Assembly (NCBI RefSeq): GCF_030272615.1 | Contig: NC_081408.1 | Location: forward strand, 605,979,673 to 606,043,672 | Direction: 5' to 3' | DNA: 64,000 nucleotides | Source of the DNA: Cryptomeria japonica | Taxonomy: Eukaryota > Streptophyta > Pinopsida > Cupressales > Cupressaceae | Shown: positions 43,520 through 55,080 of the stretch, in pieces | How the letters are laid out: the number at the start of each line of letters is the position of its first letter | Numbering within the stretch: the first letter of the stretch is position 1 | Translations under genes and position numbers: made by a program | Notes under the pieces: model-generated | What the model saw: only the letters and a program-made list of their open reading frames with translations | Databases searched by the model: none | What the model was told of the DNA's origin: nothing

Positions 43520-45626
43520 CATCACAAGGGATCTAGTAGTATGTTGTAGCATGTATGATGGAAAATAATTCACTACATGAATCACTGTTAAGCTAACATA
43601 CCTATATGCTCATGCAACACTCATCCACTAAACATATTTATATGGAGGTAAAATTAAATCAATCTAATTAATCCACTCCTAAGTGTGAGTTGATTATAAT
43701 CTAAATTGTCCCAATTATCACACTATGGTATCTAGACATTCAATAAGATAGATAACCAATACCAAGAGACAAAGCCCATAATTGTCATTTTCAATAAATC
43801 TGGCATTCAACTTAGATAATGTATTTTGAATTGATAATATTTAATAGATCATTAGTCTATAAGGAAAGCTAATTCAGTATAGAAACACGCTTCTCAAACT
43901 CTACTTAATTAGTATAAATGATACAAGGGATCTTACTTTCTCTTGACGTCTTATTTGGACATAAGTTAAATCACCTGATAATTATAGAATGCAACCCATG
44001 TAAGGATTGTAGCCTAATTGGCAATTTTTCAACATACCTTTATAAATAGTAATAGTTAGCATTTGAGTTCACGCCATTGCAACTTATAAAACAATTAATA
44101 GCTTTCCAACTTGTAAGTTGTAATGAAAGGGGACAACATTCAAATGCTTATAATTTTTCTGTCACTTGGCCAAATTTAAAACTTCAATATGTTTTGGAAA
44201 GAAGAAAAAATGAAGATAAAAACCTCAAAAGCATTTAATTGAAATCCTACACATGTGTGAGCTAATTTTTCTGCAATGCCACTCACTATCTTATCGAGAA
44301 CAATAGTTAACAATGGGACAATCTTAGTTATAGCTATTATAACTCATTAATTAAGCAATAGATTAGCTAGATACATTCAAGAAAACATTTGAAGATGTTC
44401 TATCTCGACTAAATTGAATCGGTAGAACTTAGGAACCATAGTGTAGTGATAACCTTTGACAAGTTGGTCAACAAGACCATGTAGTACAAGCAATCTTCTA
44501 TTTCCATTGTGCTTTACTAATTGTGTTGTAGAAAAGTAAACTTTAATTATATTTATTTGGTGATCACATACCATTCATATGCATTTGGTAAGATATGCAT
44601 TTCTTATCTATAAAAGATGATCAAACATGACATTAAGACCTCAAAGAGCTCCTCAAAGGAGACTCACATTTTTAACTCCCTATGTCAATAAAACCAAGAA
44701 GATCATGTGTGAATAAGAGGTATCTTTCATGTAGATAGAAATATGCCGATTGATATTGAAATTATAAATGAAGCATAATTGCTCGTATAGATTTTCCTAT
44801 GCTATCAGATAGTCATTATTGCAACATATGACCTACAACCTGCATAAATCTGCAAGTCTTTCTCTTCCTTCCTTATATCATTTTCCACACAAATTATTAA
44901 ATATGAAATTTGATCATATTAAACCATTTCTTATTTTAATTGGGATATTAATTTTTTCCCCTTATTTTATTTAGCTTTTATAGTATGAGACTTCTAATAG
45001 TAACATAAACTATACAATTTATAACTTTGCAAGAAGAATGCAAAAGATAACAGATGTCAATGGTCTAACCTCTATTGGTTCATCATATGAGAAGATAATT
45101 ATGCTCACCAATGCATTTAGAGCATTAGCTATTGCTAGCATCTACTAATTAATTCTATTGTGGAGATTGTCACTCTAATTAGGGGTTTATTGCACTCGAC
45201 CCACCACTAACTTTATATTCTATGCAGTAATAAAATGTAGATTACATATTTATATGTACAATATATTAAGACTTGATATGGTTATGTAGCATTGAAGGAC
45301 ATTTCCCATGCCTAACATTATAGTTCAAATGACATTTCCAAACTCACAGAGTGATGGATAGATGTGGAGCATTTGGTAGATTGAGTGGGCACAATCAACA
45401 AATCTATAAATACTAGTTCCCAACAAATGCAACAACAAATTCAATAAATAGTTGTGTTCTAGATACGTAACTATTATTATACCATAATTTCTATAAAATG
45501 CCTAGTTTTCCAGCATTTATAACAATAATTATCTAGTGTGAAATTTATCACAAAAATAAATAAATAAATAAACAATAGGAAAACTAGATAAACAAATAAG
45601 CTTCAACCACCAAACTCTTTGATTAT

Positions 45627-45660
<34 letters not shown>

Positions 45661-46100
45661 GTATAGCAAACTCTTGTCCTAAGTTGGCTCATGACTCAAC
45701 ACTCATATGAGCTCTTGAGATTACTAATTTACTTAGTTTTATTTAAAACTGTTTCATAGTCATGCAATATATTTATGCATTATCCATAAAAAATATTATA
45801 TTCAAATATTGGAAGCCAAAATACATAACCTTATTTAGACACATGCAACCTAACTATATAAATCTAGGTGAGCACATGTGTTGATTCCATCAAACCAAGT
45901 TACCTCCTTAGCCATAACCTTTTTCCTAATGATACTCTCTCTCTCCAAGTGAGATAATATCAATTATTTTTGTTACCCTTGCACAATTAGTTATATAATC
46001 ATTCTTTGACAATACTTAAGTAACATAATCAAGGTGTCTACTTGATTATTTTCATTTAATCAATAAGTACATTAATCCAATGATTAAGCTATGCTGCTAT
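43520..46100. other. Spacer; contains an AC/AT microsatellite
   Basis: AT-rich DNA with no supported gene. An (AC)n run followed by (AT)n lies at about 45,626-45,660. Confidence 0.5.
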
Positions 46101-46104
46101 AATG

Positions 46105-46160
46105 GGATGTGATAATTTGTATTCTACCTAGGTGGTACATTCCTAAAAGATATTTTTTTA
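46105..46160 (+). repeat. Tail fragment of the 42.5-kb SINE-like repeat
   Basis: GATGTGATAATTTGTATTCTA, CCTAGGTGGTACATTCCTA and the T-rich end resemble the 3' end of the units at 42.5-43.1 kb. Confidence 0.45.
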
Positions 46161-46499
46161 ATTAGAAAGAAGAGAAATGCCATCTCTACGAGAGTTTTCA
46201 TTAGCTAGGAATTCACATGGTTCCAATTTTGCATGTTTTGAAGGAGGATTTTGTTTCAATGGGAGAAAGAAGCGTTATGTCTTCCAATAGTGATCAACAT
46301 TTCCTTGGGTAGAACAAGTGATCGTATATTGTGGCTTCACGTGCTCCACCCATGCCATCCTTGCATATGATCCGTGTGGCTAGGGTAAATTCCATGATGA
46401 TGGTGGGAGTGGGTTTTTAGGGGTTGAGGTGTTGTGTGACTGCCTTCATTCAAGGTGGAGGAATTTGGAATGGGTTTTTTTCCTTGCACTAGGTTAGTT

Positions 46500-47297
46500 T
46501 GGAAGAATACAAAGATGGATTGGGCAAAGAATAATGACCCTCTTCATGGGGTTCTTAGCCCCCTCTAGCAACATAGCCATTAGCCCCTCTTCATGGGGTT
46601 TGATTGCTAGGTTTTGAGGGTTTTGGTTCAGTCTTTTTAAACTTCACTTAATGGATTACAGATACATGGAACCCCATTTTGGTGGGAAAATTAATAATTT
46701 ATCCCTATACATGAGGGATTATTGTGGTGGTCTTTGATGAAGTTTGGGACTCTCACTATTTTCTACAACTACTAGTGGAGTTGTGAGCAATATTTAGTTA
46801 TGCATAAATGTTGGCACCCCTCTTTTGACCCAACTATTGAATATTTCTTTGCAATTCCAATCATGGTAAAACTAACAAATCTTCCACTCAAGTTATGGTT
46901 TGATTCCTATTTTGAAGCTATTGGAAACTCTTTGGAGAAATTTTTGGGGTGTGATGAAGGTTCCTTAAATTATTTGCATATCACATGTACACTTACATTC
47001 TAGTGGATATATATATCACCAAATATTTTCCAAGGGATATCTCCCTCAACACCACTACTAGAGGTTGGAATCAAATTGTAGTTTATGAGGGTATATCGTT
47101 TCAATGTTAGAGATGTTATAGTATAAGTCATTTGGCCACCTTATGTGTTACGTAGAGGAATGATAATTGGGATTCTTGGTGGAGAGATGTTTCTCCTCAC
47201 CACTACTCACTGGAGAAAGAAGATTCTTTCTTAGATGAAAAATCCCCCACTACTACCATTGATAAATTTAGTTGGGAGGTGCTTGAGATGTTATACA
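46500..47297 (+). pseudogene. L1-type LINE ORF1 remnant (DUF4283 plus CCHC knuckle)
   Basis: A frame at 46,800-47,003 reads KLTNLPLKLWFDSYFEAIGN SLEKFLG (split), which is the DUF4283 region of plant L1 ORF1. After a frame change, YEGISFQC..CYSISHLATLC at about 47,084-47,147 gives a CX2CX4HX4C zinc knuckle with a stop inside. ORF1 proteins bind LINE RNA. The coding sequence is interrupted at 47,298 by an LTR and seems to resume near 48,480. Confidence 0.7.
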
Positions 47298-48472
47298 TGT
47301 AGTGTCATAAATTGTCACTGGGCCAATTTACACCTCATGTTTGTGCCCCTACTTTAGCATGTCCCCTCCTCATATCCTATTTAGGTCTAAATTGTGTTCA
47401 ATATTCAATTCTAATGCCATGTACATCCACTACTAGATTCCCTAGAGGGGTGTTCTTCTCCTTGAGGCTTAATTAAGGCCCCTTGCTGAGAAGGACTAGG
47501 GTGCCCATGTCCTGGTCCTAGGACTAGAGCGCCCATACCGGCTTGGTCCCTCTTAGTTGGGCCTTATTTTGAAATGGGCAAGGACCCTATCTCTCCTATG
47601 GGAATTCAATTTTGTGGCTCCACATGATCGTTAGAGGTCGACCTGATCCGTAAATGACCTAGATACCCCTATATAAAGACATTTGATCAACCTAATTTCA
47701 TCCAAACTCATAATCTCCAAGCAATGAAGCATTCTTGTATATGTGAAGCATCCATTATCAAGCATTTTCAGAGATCTACAAGGTTGCATATTCTTCATTC
47801 AACCATTATGGAGTAAAAATACATCATTCATATGCAAGCATGTGTGTAATTAGGGTTTTGTCATGTCCATGCCATTTCATACCACATATGTAATTACATT
47901 CAAGAAGCAAAGCATCATCATCAACAATTACAGATCGGAGGTATATCTTTCCATTATTTATTTTAGTATTTTCATTTATTCATTCAAGGTTAATTCCTAA
48001 ATCGGGGTTTGACTTAGGCAAACCCCTATTCCCAACCATTTTCCCTTCTCTAATGTGTGTGGGAACAGGTACAAAGCTATAATTTTTAAGATCGACATAA
48101 TTCACAGAGACGAACAGGTTCCCCTTTTGATGATGAAAAGTTTGAAGGACTAGAGTGATGGGCATTCTGGTCTCGACAATTCAAGTCAACCTTCTAGGAA
48201 CAGATCTGAACACTCACATATTGCTCAAATCCAAGTTCGTAGCTCTGTTTGATTACTGTAGCTCATTGTTTATGCACAATTGCTTCAATTTCAATACATT
48301 TACCCTAATTTCAACATTTTTACAATTGAACTTAAAAAGAGGGAATCAAATCCAACCCACTGAATCTAATTATAATTCTTAACCCTATCTTTATTGGATT
48401 GAGGCTAGATTTATTGGAGCCACCCCTCTTTAATGTGATTGGCCCCTAAGCAAAAATTAGTGGTTTTACAAC
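47298..48472 (+). mobile_element. Solo LTR A, related to element 2 LTR
   Basis: Begins TGTAGTGTCATAAATTGTC; element 2 has TGTAACGTCATAAATTGTAC. It shares the CCCCTACTTTAGC-type and TTAGGTCTAAA-type segments, GGAC..GGGCGCCC modules, a TATA box, CATTATCAAGCATTT and GGGGTTTGACTTAGGCAAA. No primer-binding site or pol follows; LINE-like sequence resumes instead. The right edge (near ACAACA) is approximate and no clean 5-bp duplication was found. Confidence 0.7.
47672..47679 (+). promoter_or_regulatory. TATA box of LTR A
   Basis: TATAAAGA in CCCCTATATAAAGACA, in the middle of the LTR as expected for the U3-R junction region. Confidence 0.5.
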
Positions 48473-48479
48473 ACTTAAT

Positions 48480-48800
48480 TGTGGAAACCCTAATTTTTCA
48501 CCATTACAAGATGGTCCACCAAAACCAAGACTAACCTCCCAAAAAAAGGTGGATGGTACTCTTGGAGCAACCATGGACAACGTTAAGGAAATGAAGGAGC
48601 TAAATCCTAGTAAGGAGAAGGTAGATTGAATAGTGAGTTTAGAAATCAAGTCTTTGGGAGAAAAGGAAAAACCTCTAGAGGAATCAATTCAGAGTGGGTG
48701 TATCACAGGAAATTTGGATAATGGTACATAGAAAAAGGAAGAAAAATGAGGTAGAATTTGACATGCACCTTTGCTCCCACTCTAAAGGGGAAAAAAATCT
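48480..48800 (+). pseudogene. Probable continuation of the LINE ORF1 remnant
   Basis: Broken frame with a basic stretch WIMVHRKRKKN, the kind of segment found after the zinc knuckle in plant L1 ORF1. The assignment rests on position and this motif only. Confidence 0.4.
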
Positions 48801-50099
48801 TGATACTCTAGATGTTTATGTTTTTATCCTTTCATGGGATACCTAGTACTAGTTGCAAAGTGTTCTTGCATTGTTGTACCCCTATTTATAGAGCATGCAT
48901 ATTATCTATTTGATTTTTAAATTTTAATATATGGGCATGGCCCTAAAGAGTCATATTAGCTTATACAAAAAATTACTCAACTATTTCATTTTAAATTCAT
49001 GAAGTGTAGAGCATATTTAAAGTAAAATATTTGTTCTTCCTAACATTGTTGGTATTATGGAAATAGGAAAGGTACAAAGTGCCCACTAATGCATTGGTTG
49101 ATGGCTTGTACTTGTTGTTCTTATTATAGATATCTTAATACAACAATAAACAAGATTAAATTTAATTCTTTTTTCTTTATATTTCATCTTAAACATCAAC
49201 ATTATTTGATGGTCATGATCACCTTTCATCTAAAATTTATGGTAGTGGGGAGGTGATGAATACAAAAGGACCATTTTGTTTGGTTAAGCAATGGACCAAT
49301 TTGGTCATAATCAAGAACCAAAGTAAACAATAAAGAATAATGTAAAACGTGATAATGTGGAATGCCTATCATGAGTTGAAACTTTAAAATAGAACACAAA
49401 ATGAGAAAATCAAACAAATGTATAGTTAATCTCTGAATGAATGAAATAAAGAAAGCCCACCATGGAAATATATCATAGTACTAAGAATATGGTTGCATTA
49501 TGAACCTAAAAATTCAAAAAAGACCAAGGGAATGTTCAAGGGTCATGATTGAATTCATAACTATTCTTACACTAATTTGGAAATATAATATAGGATCACA
49601 AACTCAAATATGAACATTGAGACATTATACAAGAAGTGAAAAACTAATGTAGTCACGATATGAAAAATAAGAATAGGTTGCACATGCATAATAAATTTTT
49701 ATCTAAAATACTACCAATGTGAATGATGATGATCATGAATAGAACCTAAAAGGGAACAAAGCCACACATAAAAGATGAAAATAATCAAAGCATTTAAAAA
49801 CCACTAAAAATTAAATGACCTGAGATCCTTGATTTTTTACTAGAAAATTAGGACATTTTATGCAAGGAATAACATGTCTAATATAGACAAATGATAAGAT
49901 ATATACAACTATAAAAGCTAGATTATGGCCATGGAAATATTACTAAGAACATACAAAATTTGGGCATGCCAATGTTCATAACATGTTATTAGAGGATCTA
50001 AGCTTGATAAGGGTCATGTGATATGGAATCAAAAGGCATAAACATGACATGGATCATGAAATGTGTTATTGTATATAGTGTCTTTATTTGATTAGTTAG
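48801..50099. other. AT-rich spacer
   Basis: No coding or repeat structure supported. Confidence 0.5.
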
Positions 50100-51288
50100 T
50101 GTAAAGGGGAAATTTTGATTTGGCAATTTACAACATAGAAGGAGAAATCACCAAATCAATTTTCGCTTTTAGGGAAGGAATTCCTTTACATTCAAAAGAG
50201 GGGAGGAATCTACTAGATTCAATCACAATTCAAATAAGGTCTGAATACTGAGTGGATTGATTGATTATGATGTGTTTTTCCCTCTTTTGTAAGTTGAAAT
50301 GTTGATTTAGGGTAAAGTGTTGGAATTGAAGACAAAACTAAGAAAATAATGAGCTATAGGTTCGGGATTTTATCGTGCAACTGGATTTGAGTAGAATAAG
50401 CTGATTCGGATCTACCTTACGAGAATGCCCCGAAAAAGCAGGGACCATGACACACCAACACGGTCCTCCGAATTTTCCGCACACCAAAAAAGTGTTTTTC
50501 CGTCTTTGCAAATAAAGCTTAATTTGAGAAAAACAGCAGTGCACCTATTTCCTACACACAAAAAGAAAGGGAAAAAGGTTGGGAATAGGGGTTTGCCTAC
50601 GTCAAACCCTAGTTTGGAATCAACCTTGAATGAAATATTACAAATGCTTGGAATAAATGATGGAAAGGTATACCTTCATATCTGCAATGAGTGATGATGA
50701 TGTTTTGCTTCTTGAATGTAATCACATATGTTTTATAAAATGGCATGAACATGACAAAACCCTAATCACACACGCATGCTTGCAAATGAATGATGTAATG
50801 TTGCTCCGCAATGAATAGATGAAGAATATGCAGCCTTGAAGACCTCTAGAGATGCTTGATGATGAATACTTCAATGCTTGGATGCTTGATTGCTTGAACG
50901 TAGTCTCCTTGCCTTATCCTGCTATGCCTGTTATATCAAAACGAGAAGGGAAGACCTCCTTATATAATTGCTTGTTGTCAAACATATTAATTTTTTGACA
51001 TTGGCCGACATGAAGAAGTAATTCCCGCTCAAATTTTGGATAGGGCCTAGGGTCTAAATTGGGCCCCAATTAGGGAGGACCATGGTGTGGTGCCATTGTC
51101 CTAGTGAGGACCAAGGTGCCACGCCCTAGTTCTACCCCAAATTGGGCCAGGGTTAAGGGGTCCCATCAAGTTACAATATGATAATATGATGTTTATTGCA
51201 TGGCGAAGGCACAAATAGGTCCCGATCAAGCATGAGGATGAGAACACTAAGGCGAAGGCACTGAATGCAGTCAAAATTGTGAAGGGTG
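50100..51288 (-). mobile_element. Solo LTR B, inverted relative of LTR A
   Basis: The minus strand matches LTR A over long stretches: CATCAAGCAT, GCATATTCTTCAT, ATTAGGGTTTTGTCATG, ACATTCAAGAAGCAAA, ATTCATTCAAGGTT and AGGCAAACCCCTATTCCCAACC. It ends near 50,100 with CCCCTTTACA. GGTCC modules are present in U3 (about 51,070-51,130) and U5 (about 50,440-50,470). No primer-binding site follows. Its 5' end abuts the LTR at 51,289 and may be truncated. Confidence 0.75.
50959..50966 (-). promoter_or_regulatory. TATA box of LTR B
   Basis: Minus strand reads TATATAAGG, in the position equivalent to the TATA box of LTR A. Confidence 0.45.
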
Positions 51289-52560
51289 TGTAGACGTCCA
51301 AAATTAATTGAATTAAATAGTTAATTAATTTTATCCTTTCTACATAATTAATTAATTTAATTATGACTAGCCTTTATTCTTCTCAGTATTAATTGAATTT
51401 AATCCTGTCATTATAGTCCAGATAATTGATTTATTTAATTAAATTGATTATTTCCTATCTTCTAACGTTATCTAATCATATATTTCTTCTAAAAACCCCT
51501 TAGTTAATTAATCTATATTAATTAACTAAATTGAGCAATTCCTACAAATCACTCTCTCTAATTTCTTATTAGCCTAATTAATTCTTCTAGAATCCCTCAT
51601 AATCATGCTTAACATTATTCTTCAATTTTAAATTCCTCCACTCATTATCTCTCCTCTTGTCAAATCCTCCTACAAATCCCACTTTCCCTCTAATCTCTCA
51701 TTATCTCACCTAATCACCTTCTTAATCATTTGCTAGTGGCTAACCCCATGATTAGCCACCAAGTCAACTCATAGCCATTTATGGCTAATATCCACTTGTT
51801 CCCTCCTCACCTTCCACCTTAAATGCACCCAATTGGGTCATTTCAAGGATTTCAAAAATATCACATTCTCCCATGCCTCTCACCTTCCCAAGGAATTTTA
51901 AATTCCTTTTCTCATTCCCTTTCCCCATGCATCCAATATTTTGGGAATTTTTAATTCCCTCTTCATCCCCAAAGGAATTTTTAATTCCTTTTTGTCTTCC
52001 CAATGTACTTGGGGATCTCTTCCCCATGTACATTGTGGAGTGTGGAGACAAGAAATGCCTTTATGTCAAATTTCTTGGTCTCCACACTTGTCACCTCATG
52101 TCCTCTCAATTCATGTGCTCCCTCTCCATCAATCTCCACCCTTGATCCATTTAAAATCTTAACCGTCCATTCATCCTCCTTCAAAACTATAAATTGAGGT
52201 CTCCTCCCCTTCATTTTCCATCTCCAAGTCAAGTATTCTCATGTTGCCATTTTAGCCTTAGCAATCCACCAAGAGAATCCACATTATAGCCACATTTTCA
52301 TCCATAATCCATCTTTGAGCACTTATCCTTCATACATATCCATCCCTTGTGCAATTGGAGAACAATCCATATCCCACCTAGGAGCCAATCCAATCAAGTG
52401 GAGCATTTGGGCGCATTCCACTTAATCAAAGGCTCAATCCGAGGAACAAGAAAAGGTTTGTGAAGGTATAATGGTGTTTTATCTTGTTTTGAATGTTATT
52501 TGAATATTTTTATGGATTTAACTAATCATTAACCCTCACCTAGGATTTTCTCTTGGTTCA
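51289..52560 (+). mobile_element. 5' LTR of element 4 (1,272 bp)
   Basis: Starts TGTAGACGTCCAAAATTAAT and ends CTCTTGGTTCA before the primer-binding site. Holds AATTAATT-rich U3, repeated GGAATTTTTAATTCC segments, GGAGTGTGGAGACAAG and a TATA box. Same layout as the LTR at 14,714. Open frames at 51,785-52,232 come from these repeats. Confidence 0.75.
52188..52195 (+). promoter_or_regulatory. TATA box of element 4 LTR
   Basis: TATAAATT in AAAACTATAAATTGAGGTC, about 370 bp before the LTR end. Confidence 0.5.
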
Positions 52561-52563
52561 TTT

Positions 52564-52580
52564 TGGCACGCACGGTGGGA
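52564..52580 (+). promoter_or_regulatory. Primer-binding site of element 4
   Basis: TGGCACGCACGGTGGGA starts three bases after the LTR end and opens with TGG. Confidence 0.65.
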
Positions 52581-52629
52581 CCCACGTCCCATTTTCTAAC
52601 ATTTTTTTTGTGAGTTTTAGTGTTTTTAG

Positions 52630-53280
52630 CTCACAAGTTGTCGCTTTAGTGCATCCGTTTGCACTTCAGTGCTTTAGCCCCCCTTGCTTCAACGCGTCTG
52701 TCACATTTCAGTGCCTCTATTTCAAAATTTGAAATTTCTGACCGCCATTTTGCAGATTAGCGCGACCACCCCCGCATCAACGTGTGCGCCATAGTGTCTT
52801 TTGACACTTATTTTTAGAGCTAGATTTTAAATTTTTTGGTTTCTACTAATAAAAAAATCACAAAAACATTAAAAAAATACCTAAGAAAGAATCCAAAAAA
52901 ATTGTAGGATAGGTTTTCTTATTCTGATTTTTATCAATTTAAGCAATTATTTAAAATTTTCGGGCTTACAGGCAAATTAGCGCCTGCGTAGGTGGATCAG
53001 CGCCTGCGCTGAACCCAAAAGCATGCCACTTATTTAATTTTAAAATTTCAAAATTTGGCTAACTACTATTGTCAAGTTTATGTCCTTCGATGCCCGCACA
53101 CGCGCATCAGTGCTTGCCTCATAACTCAGCTCATCCGTTCAGGTATAAATCATTCAAATTTTTGAAAAATTTAAATATCAATTTTTCCTGTTGTTTCCTT
53201 TTTTAGGGCTGTTGACTCACTTCAGCGCCTATGCAGGCACTGCAATGCATTTGCCTGTAGATCAACACCTGCACTGTATC
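52630..53280 (+). repeat. Irregular array of TCAGCGCCTGCG-like words
   Basis: TTAGCGCCTGCG, TCAGCGCCTGCG, TTCAGCGCCTATGCA, TTTAGTGCATCCG, TTCAGTGCCTC, ATTAGCGCGACC and others: about twelve occurrences in about 650 bp at uneven spacing within the leader. Confidence 0.6.
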
Positions 53281-54324
53281 CTTAGGGGTTTTTGGTTACT
53301 AATTAACTTTTGAGTTTTGCAGGCACTTTTTCGTTTGTCCAAGGTCAAAAATTAAACTACTAATCCTGTTTTCTTGTAGCACGCATGTCAAAGGCTTATT
53401 TTTCCCACTAGTTTAGTTTCATTTTGTGCTTTCTAGATAGAAAACCTTATTCATGTGGGACTAAAATAAACCATTGTATTTTGTGTCTTGTGCACTTGCA
53501 CACTTCATGTTGAGTGGACCCACCGTTGCACTCTAGTATCCTCTCCCCTCGCCTTCACAAAACTTGGGTGTAAGAGAACGAGTGATCAACACTCACTTTT
53601 TTATTTTTAGTAGTTGAGGGGTATTTCTTGATTGGGGATTTCATCACCCCACAATGGTATCTCGAATTGGGACACGTCGGGGATATCGACTCTCCCGATG
53701 CAATCTCGAGCGGGTTTTTTGAGCCGCTATATAAATAAGCTGGTCAAGCGGCTGGAGTGCTGAGTGAATTCGACATATGTGGGGGCCTTCCCTACACTGA
53801 TAAGCTCAATTAGAGCCTTGAGTGGCTTGCTTTGATAATCCATCGTTGATTGGTGATCCCTCATAAAATTACACTAGACACCAGTTTTAGTAGCCAAAAT
53901 CCTACATTTGATAGTGTAGGGGATGCGGATCGTACCCCAAAGTTACTCCTCGTGTATCCGCTTAGGATAAGACATGAATCCCCCATGTAATAGATCCTCA
54001 GATCTTTGGGGTAAGAGAATCTGGTATGCCCGAGAAGTGAGTGTCGTGGAGTGCAGCTAGTGCTACTAGAATCTCTATTTGTCCACCTGAGTGAGGTATT
54101 GCTTATGCGAGGGACCTATCAAGTGGTTTCCACTTTCTAGCCTAAGTTGTGTTGTCTTTAAGTGTCTTCATTTGTGTTATAACCGTAAAATTAATTTGGG
54201 ATAATCTAGGCCCCTTATCACTTACACACTCATTATTGGGTGGTACACTTGGCCAATGTGTTTACTATGCTTGATGTTTTCTTGCTAAGAGTAGATTGAC
54301 AAACAACTTCCATATCCTCCACAT

Positions 54325-54672
54325 TTGACCAATATTCCAAATCCTAAATTTTTCACAATTACGTACAAGTCCAAATCAAGTCCACCTCATTTCCACCTCA
54401 TGTTTCATAAGCCTAATTTGTACAAGCATCCCAAGAAGTCTATCCATCATCCAATCAAGAAGAAGAAGCTCACCCAAGCCCAACTCATTAGACGTCGAAA
54501 GTTTTGGTACACCAATCTCAAACTCTTGCTTAAACATAGGACCTTTTTACACCATTACCACGATTATGTACATGGTCATAGAGACGAGTTTAATGCTAGT
54601 GATGAACTAAGAACCTGTGCCCTACACCAAGGATCAAGCTTGTCTTTCAATACCAACTATAGTCAAAATTAG
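54325..54672 (+). CDS. Short basic ORF in element 4, unrecognised
   Basis: 115 codons, rich in H, K, P and S: KSSPPHFHLMFHKPNLYKHP, KKKKLTQAQLIRRRKFWYTN, then HHYHDYVHGHRDEFNASDE. It sits after the leader where gag would begin, so it may be the N-terminus of a decayed gag or an extra small ORF. No domain is recognised and no continuation is seen before the next LTR. Confidence 0.35.
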   Translation: MTNIPNPKFFTITYKSKSSPPHFHLMFHKPNLYKHPKKSIHHPIKKKKLTQAQLIRRRKFWYTNLKLLLKHRTFLHHYHDYVHGHRDEFNASDELRTCALHQGSSLSFNTNYSQN

Positions 54673-55080
54673 GGTGGTCGCATCCCTTCATACAATTTGT
54701 CATCTGAACCTATCACTTATTGAGTCATTTCCTTATCAAGGATAACCTAGTCATCACTTTCTTGTAGCCATCACTATCATCCCTCTTTGATCTTTCGTCA
54801 TCAACACTTTCCAAGGACTTAGCACATCAATCAATCTAATAATAAAACCTTAATCAAATCAATCCTCAATCAATCAAATCAATCATCCTTCAATCAATCA
54901 TCCAAAACAAATCAACCTCACTCTAAATTTTTATACCTTGTGAAGTTTTATTTAGACCTCCTCTTTTATCAATTAATCATTTGGCCTTAGTGCTTGGGAA
55001 AGAATCTCCCCAAGTTTCTTTTAGCTCATCTTTTAGGTCGGTCAAGACCCCAATCCTACGTCTTTATTTTGCTTAGGATA
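54673..55080. other. Element 4 interior remainder with TCAA-rich tract
   Basis: No ORF. The stretch 54,815-54,910 is dominated by CAATCAAT, ATCAAATC and similar words. Ends GCTTAGGATA at the element 3 insertion point. Confidence 0.45.

Larger units (their letters stand above)
51289..55080 (+). mobile_element. Element 4: LTR, primer-binding site and leader, cut by element 3
   Basis: An LTR (51,289-52,560) is followed by a primer-binding site, a leader of about 1.75 kb with a word array, and one short frame. No gag or pol domain appears before 55,081, where the LTR of element 3 begins. The leader shares AAGTGAGTGTCG (about 54,033) with element 1. The rest of element 4 would lie beyond element 3, outside the window, or be lost. 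Confidence 0.7.

Noticed and set aside
50425-50694. Plus-strand ORF of 89 codons
   Set aside because: Lies antisense within LTR B and has no domain.
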